This document shows, in pieces, positions 61,527 to 64,000 of a stretch of DNA of 64,000 nucleotides. Each line of letters begins with the position of its first letter. Within the stretch, counting starts at the first letter, position 1. A model generated the notes under the pieces. It worked only from the letters and a program-made list of their open reading frames with translations, did not search any database and had not been told where the DNA came from. The DNA is from a virus. A program made the translations under genes and the position numbers. The stretch is taken from the IMG/VR virus record IMGVR_UViG_3300024319_000003, positions 103,697-167,696 of that record; one strand, 5' to 3'.

Positions 61527-63875
61527 ATGCAATTAGAAAAAAAGTACTATACGGTTCAAGATGAAGAGACCTTAAAATTACTTCATCAACATATCTTAGA
61601 CTCAGATGTAATAGCAGTCGATACGGAGACTACCGGACTTAACCCTCGTAAGAATAAAATTATTGGTTGGTCTGTTTCTGGAGACGAAGGAGTAGGTTTT
61701 TACTTACCTACTTTAGTCTTTGATTATGAGAAAGATGAGCTGGTATTACAAGAAATAAACGGTAAATCTACTGAGGTTATATCTAGAAACTTACTAAAAT
61801 TACTTATAGGTAAAAAATTAGTATTTCATAATGCTTCTTTTGATGTTCAGTTTATAAAGAACTATTTTGGAGTTGATTTACTACCTAGTGTTTATGTAGA
61901 TACTGGACTATTAGTGCATACTGTATACGAAGAAGGAGCCTTTGGCTATGGTAATCCTTTTGGGTTAAAGTCTATTGCTATAATGAATCAAAAAGAGCTT
62001 GGTTTAGATGTAGAAGAAGCAGCTAATAAGGAACAAATAGAACTTAAAGAATCAATAAAAAATAATGGAGGATCAACTACTAAAGCGTTATATGAAATAT
62101 TTAAAGCTGATTTGGATATTCTTAGTAAATATGCTTCTGCTGATACCGACCTTACTTTACGTATATGTAATTTATACCTTGGAAAACTTAAAGAAGAAGG
62201 ACTAGAGAAGTTTTTCTTTGAAGATGAGGTGATGCCTATCTACCGTGAAGTAACTGTACCTATGGAAGCTTGTGGAGTAGATTTAGATATAGACCTGATT
62301 GAAAAAGTTCATGGTGAGATCATAGAAGATCAAAAAAATAATAAGGAGATAGTAATGAAATCTTTATTAGAGATACCTGAAGTTAAAGAATGGATTATGG
62401 ATACAGCTTTTAAAGAATATCCTCCGTCTCATAAAGGTAACTGGGCTCAAAGATTAGCTGAAAGGTATTCATTAAATTTACCTAAATCTGAGAAGACAGG
62501 TAAGTATTCTATAACTCAAAAAAATATAGAAGCTTTAGAGGAATCACCAGCAAAAAAATACCTATTAACAGGTGATATAGAAATACTAGATGAAATTGAA
62601 GTAGCTAGAATTTCTATGACTATGTGGAAGGAATCGAATGATGGTGACTATATTAATATTCAATCTAAGAAACAGCTAGGCGAGATCGTATTTAAGTATA
62701 TGGGCATAACTCCTAAAGTAGCAGGATCCAATACTAAATCTGGTAGAGCAAAGTTCGATATGGATATGATTAAAGATTTATCTAAAGACTACCCTTGGGC
62801 AGAAAATTTAAGAGTATATAATAGACTACTTAAAATAAAGTCTACCTATGTAGATAGATTTAGAGATCGTCAGGAAGATGGTAGATACTATTTTTACTTT
62901 AAGCAGAACGGTACTGTATCTGGTCGTTATGGATCTGATGCTCAACAACTACCAAAACCTCTTGAAGAAGGAGAAGAAGCTCCTATCATCATGAAATATG
63001 TAAATGTAGTAAGAAAGTTTCTTATTGCCGGAAATGGTAGAAAGGTTATTGATGCCGATTACGAATCTTTAGAACCTCACTGCTTTGCCTCAGTAACAGG
63101 AGATAAAGCTTTACAGGAAATCTTTAATAAGAACTGGGATTTTTATTCTACTGTTGCTATTAAAACTGAAAAGCTAAACGAAGATACTAGTAGATTTCCT
63201 AACGGAGTCTCAGCTGATAAAAGTGCTCCTAATTATTTAAAGAAATTAGATGCTCCAGCTCGTAATAAAGCTAAAGCTTATTCATTAGGTATTGCATACG
63301 GTATGGAAGCTTATGCGTTAAAAATGACTTTAGGAGTAGATCAGAAAACTGCTGAACGTTTAGTACAGGGTTATCTAGATGGATTCCCTCAACTAAAGGA
63401 ATGGAGAGAAAATTCTAGACTTCAAGTCAAAGCTCATGGTTATATTAAGAACTATGTAGGACGGGTTAGACATTTACCTAAAGTTCAAAAGACTTATATC
63501 AAGTTTCAAGATAAGATGATGGATTGGAGATTTAGAAAAGAACTAGAAAAAACCTACGGTAAAGATATAGTTTTAAAAGCGTATAGAGATTATAGAAATG
63601 GACTTAATAACTGTCTTAACTTCCAATTGCAGTCGTTGGCAGCAGCAGTAGTGAATAGAGCAGCGTTGAAGATTAATCAAAAAGCTAAAGAGTTAAACAT
63701 CGATGCTATATGTCAAGCACAAGTGCATGATCAATTGATAGTTAATATAGCTGAAAAAGATGCAGTAATGTTTGCTCCTTACGTTCAAGAGATTATGGAG
63801 AATACTACTAAACTACCCGGAGTAACTTTAAAAGCACCACCAGAAATTGCTAATAATTGGGCAGAAGGGCATTAA
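61527..63875 (+). CDS. DNA polymerase, family A, with 3'-5' exonuclease domain
   Basis: A 782-residue replicative polymerase. Exonuclease motifs: D32/E34 (VDTETTGL), D106 (FHNASFDVQF) and Y202..D206 (KYASADTD). Polymerase motifs: SGRYGSDAQQLP; motif A IDADYESLEPH (D511, E516); motif B RNKAKAYSLGIAYG (R579, K583, Y591), with L587 where Pol I has F762; motif C VHDQLIV (D735), Gln replacing the usual Glu. No 5'-nuclease domain. Most T4-like phages use a family B polymerase (gp43), so this is a notable replacement. Leu at the 762 position is a known marine viral PolA variant. Its partner flap nuclease is probably the gene at 46143. Confidence 0.93.
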   Translation: MQLEKKYYTVQDEETLKLLHQHILDSDVIAVDTETTGLNPRKNKIIGWSVSGDEGVGFYLPTLVFDYEKDELVLQEINGKSTEVISRNLLKLLIGKKLVFHNASFDVQFIKNYFGVDLLPSVYVDTGLLVHTVYEEGAFGYGNPFGLKSIAIMNQKELGLDVEEAANKEQIELKESIKNNGGSTTKALYEIFKADLDILSKYASADTDLTLRICNLYLGKLKEEGLEKFFFEDEVMPIYREVTVPMEACGVDLDIDLIEKVHGEIIEDQKNNKEIVMKSLLEIPEVKEWIMDTAFKEYPPSHKGNWAQRLAERYSLNLPKSEKTGKYSITQKNIEALEESPAKKYLLTGDIEILDEIEVARISMTMWKESNDGDYINIQSKKQLGEIVFKYMGITPKVAGSNTKSGRAKFDMDMIKDLSKDYPWAENLRVYNRLLKIKSTYVDRFRDRQEDGRYYFYFKQNGTVSGRYGSDAQQLPKPLEEGEEAPIIMKYVNVVRKFLIAGNGRKVIDADYESLEPHCFASVTGDKALQEIFNKNWDFYSTVAIKTEKLNEDTSRFPNGVSADKSAPNYLKKLDAPARNKAKAYSLGIAYGMEAYALKMTLGVDQKTAERLVQGYLDGFPQLKEWRENSRLQVKAHGYIKNYVGRVRHLPKVQKTYIKFQDKMMDWRFRKELEKTYGKDIVLKAYRDYRNGLNNCLNFQLQSLAAAVVNRAALKINQKAKELNIDAICQAQVHDQLIVNIAEKDAVMFAPYVQEIMENTTKLPGVTLKAPPEIANNWAEGH

Positions 63876-63890
63876 AACGAATTTAACCTA

Positions 63891-63898
63891 TATTTATA
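63891..63898 (+). promoter_or_regulatory. TATTTATA octamer after the polymerase gene
   Basis: The octamer lies 15 bases after the polymerase stop, within the approximately 100-base gap before the last partial gene. Confidence 0.3.
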
Positions 63899-63976
63899 TA
63901 AGATGAAAGATCAACTTGAGAGCGATTTTTTATTACATTAACCGACGATCTTAGGACGTCATAAACTTAAAATGAT

Positions 63977-64000
63977 ATGAGTACATTAGAATTATTAAAC
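63977..64000 (+). CDS. Start of a gene cut by the window end
   Basis: An ATG at 63977 opens a frame MSTLELLN with no stop before the window ends. Only eight codons are visible, so the product cannot be named. The AT-rich region just before it (AAAATGATATG) fits the starts used elsewhere in the window. Confidence 0.4.

Noticed and set aside
63903-63941. Twelve-codon frame MKDQLESDFLLH after the polymerase
   Set aside because: Too short, without overlap or other support.

Overview
The window is one contiguous stretch of a lytic, T4-like myovirus genome that most likely infects a member of the Bacteroidota, probably Flavobacteriia. Every convincing gene lies on the + strand, genes are tightly packed (often TAATG stop/start overlaps), the DNA is AT-rich, and no integrase, repressor or other lysogeny gene is seen. 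Three things point to a Bacteroidota host. Starts mostly lack Shine-Dalgarno sequences. A recurring promoter, TTG-N20-TATATT, resembles the -33/-7 promoters of that phylum. A tRNA-Ala(TGC) closely resembles flavobacterial tRNA-Ala as I remember it.

Positions 1-29881 are an adhesion region: giant fibre proteins built from repeated VGIGTxSP modules (1-5309, 9709-13227, 21042-27737), a G8-like plus discoidin-like protein (5597-9706), six tandem paralogues with a LamG/concanavalin-like fold (13238-20985), and a collagen-like fibre (27758-29881). Positions 29965-42357 are the tail module: sheath, tube, an overlapping out-of-frame gene pair that looks like a frameshifted tail assembly chaperone, tape measure, tube cap-like protein, LysM-like gp53 protein, and a baseplate hub carrying an M15-type peptidase domain.

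Positions 42410-51731 are replication and nucleotide metabolism: a divergent second family A polymerase-like protein, gp32-like SSB, UvsX/RecA-like recombinase, 5'-3' exonuclease, DnaB-like helicase, class I ribonucleotide reductase (NrdB then NrdA) and thioredoxin. A full family A DNA polymerase with proofreading domain ends the window (61527-63875).

The standout system is at 52095-60035: QueC, QueD, QueE, FolE, QueF, a TGT-like DNA guanine transglycosylase (DpdA-like) and a PurN-like formyltransferase (DpdN-like). Together they make a full route from GTP to preQ1, insertion into DNA, and formylation, predicting 7-(formylamino)methyl-7-deazaguanine in the phage DNA, which would resist host restriction. 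From memory this modification has been reported for a Flavobacterium myovirus, so the pathway is not wholly new. Several of its enzymes have unusual metal or cluster motifs, and accessory genes (phosphoribosyltransferase, MazG-like hydrolase, P-loop kinase, SNase-like nuclease) lie among them.
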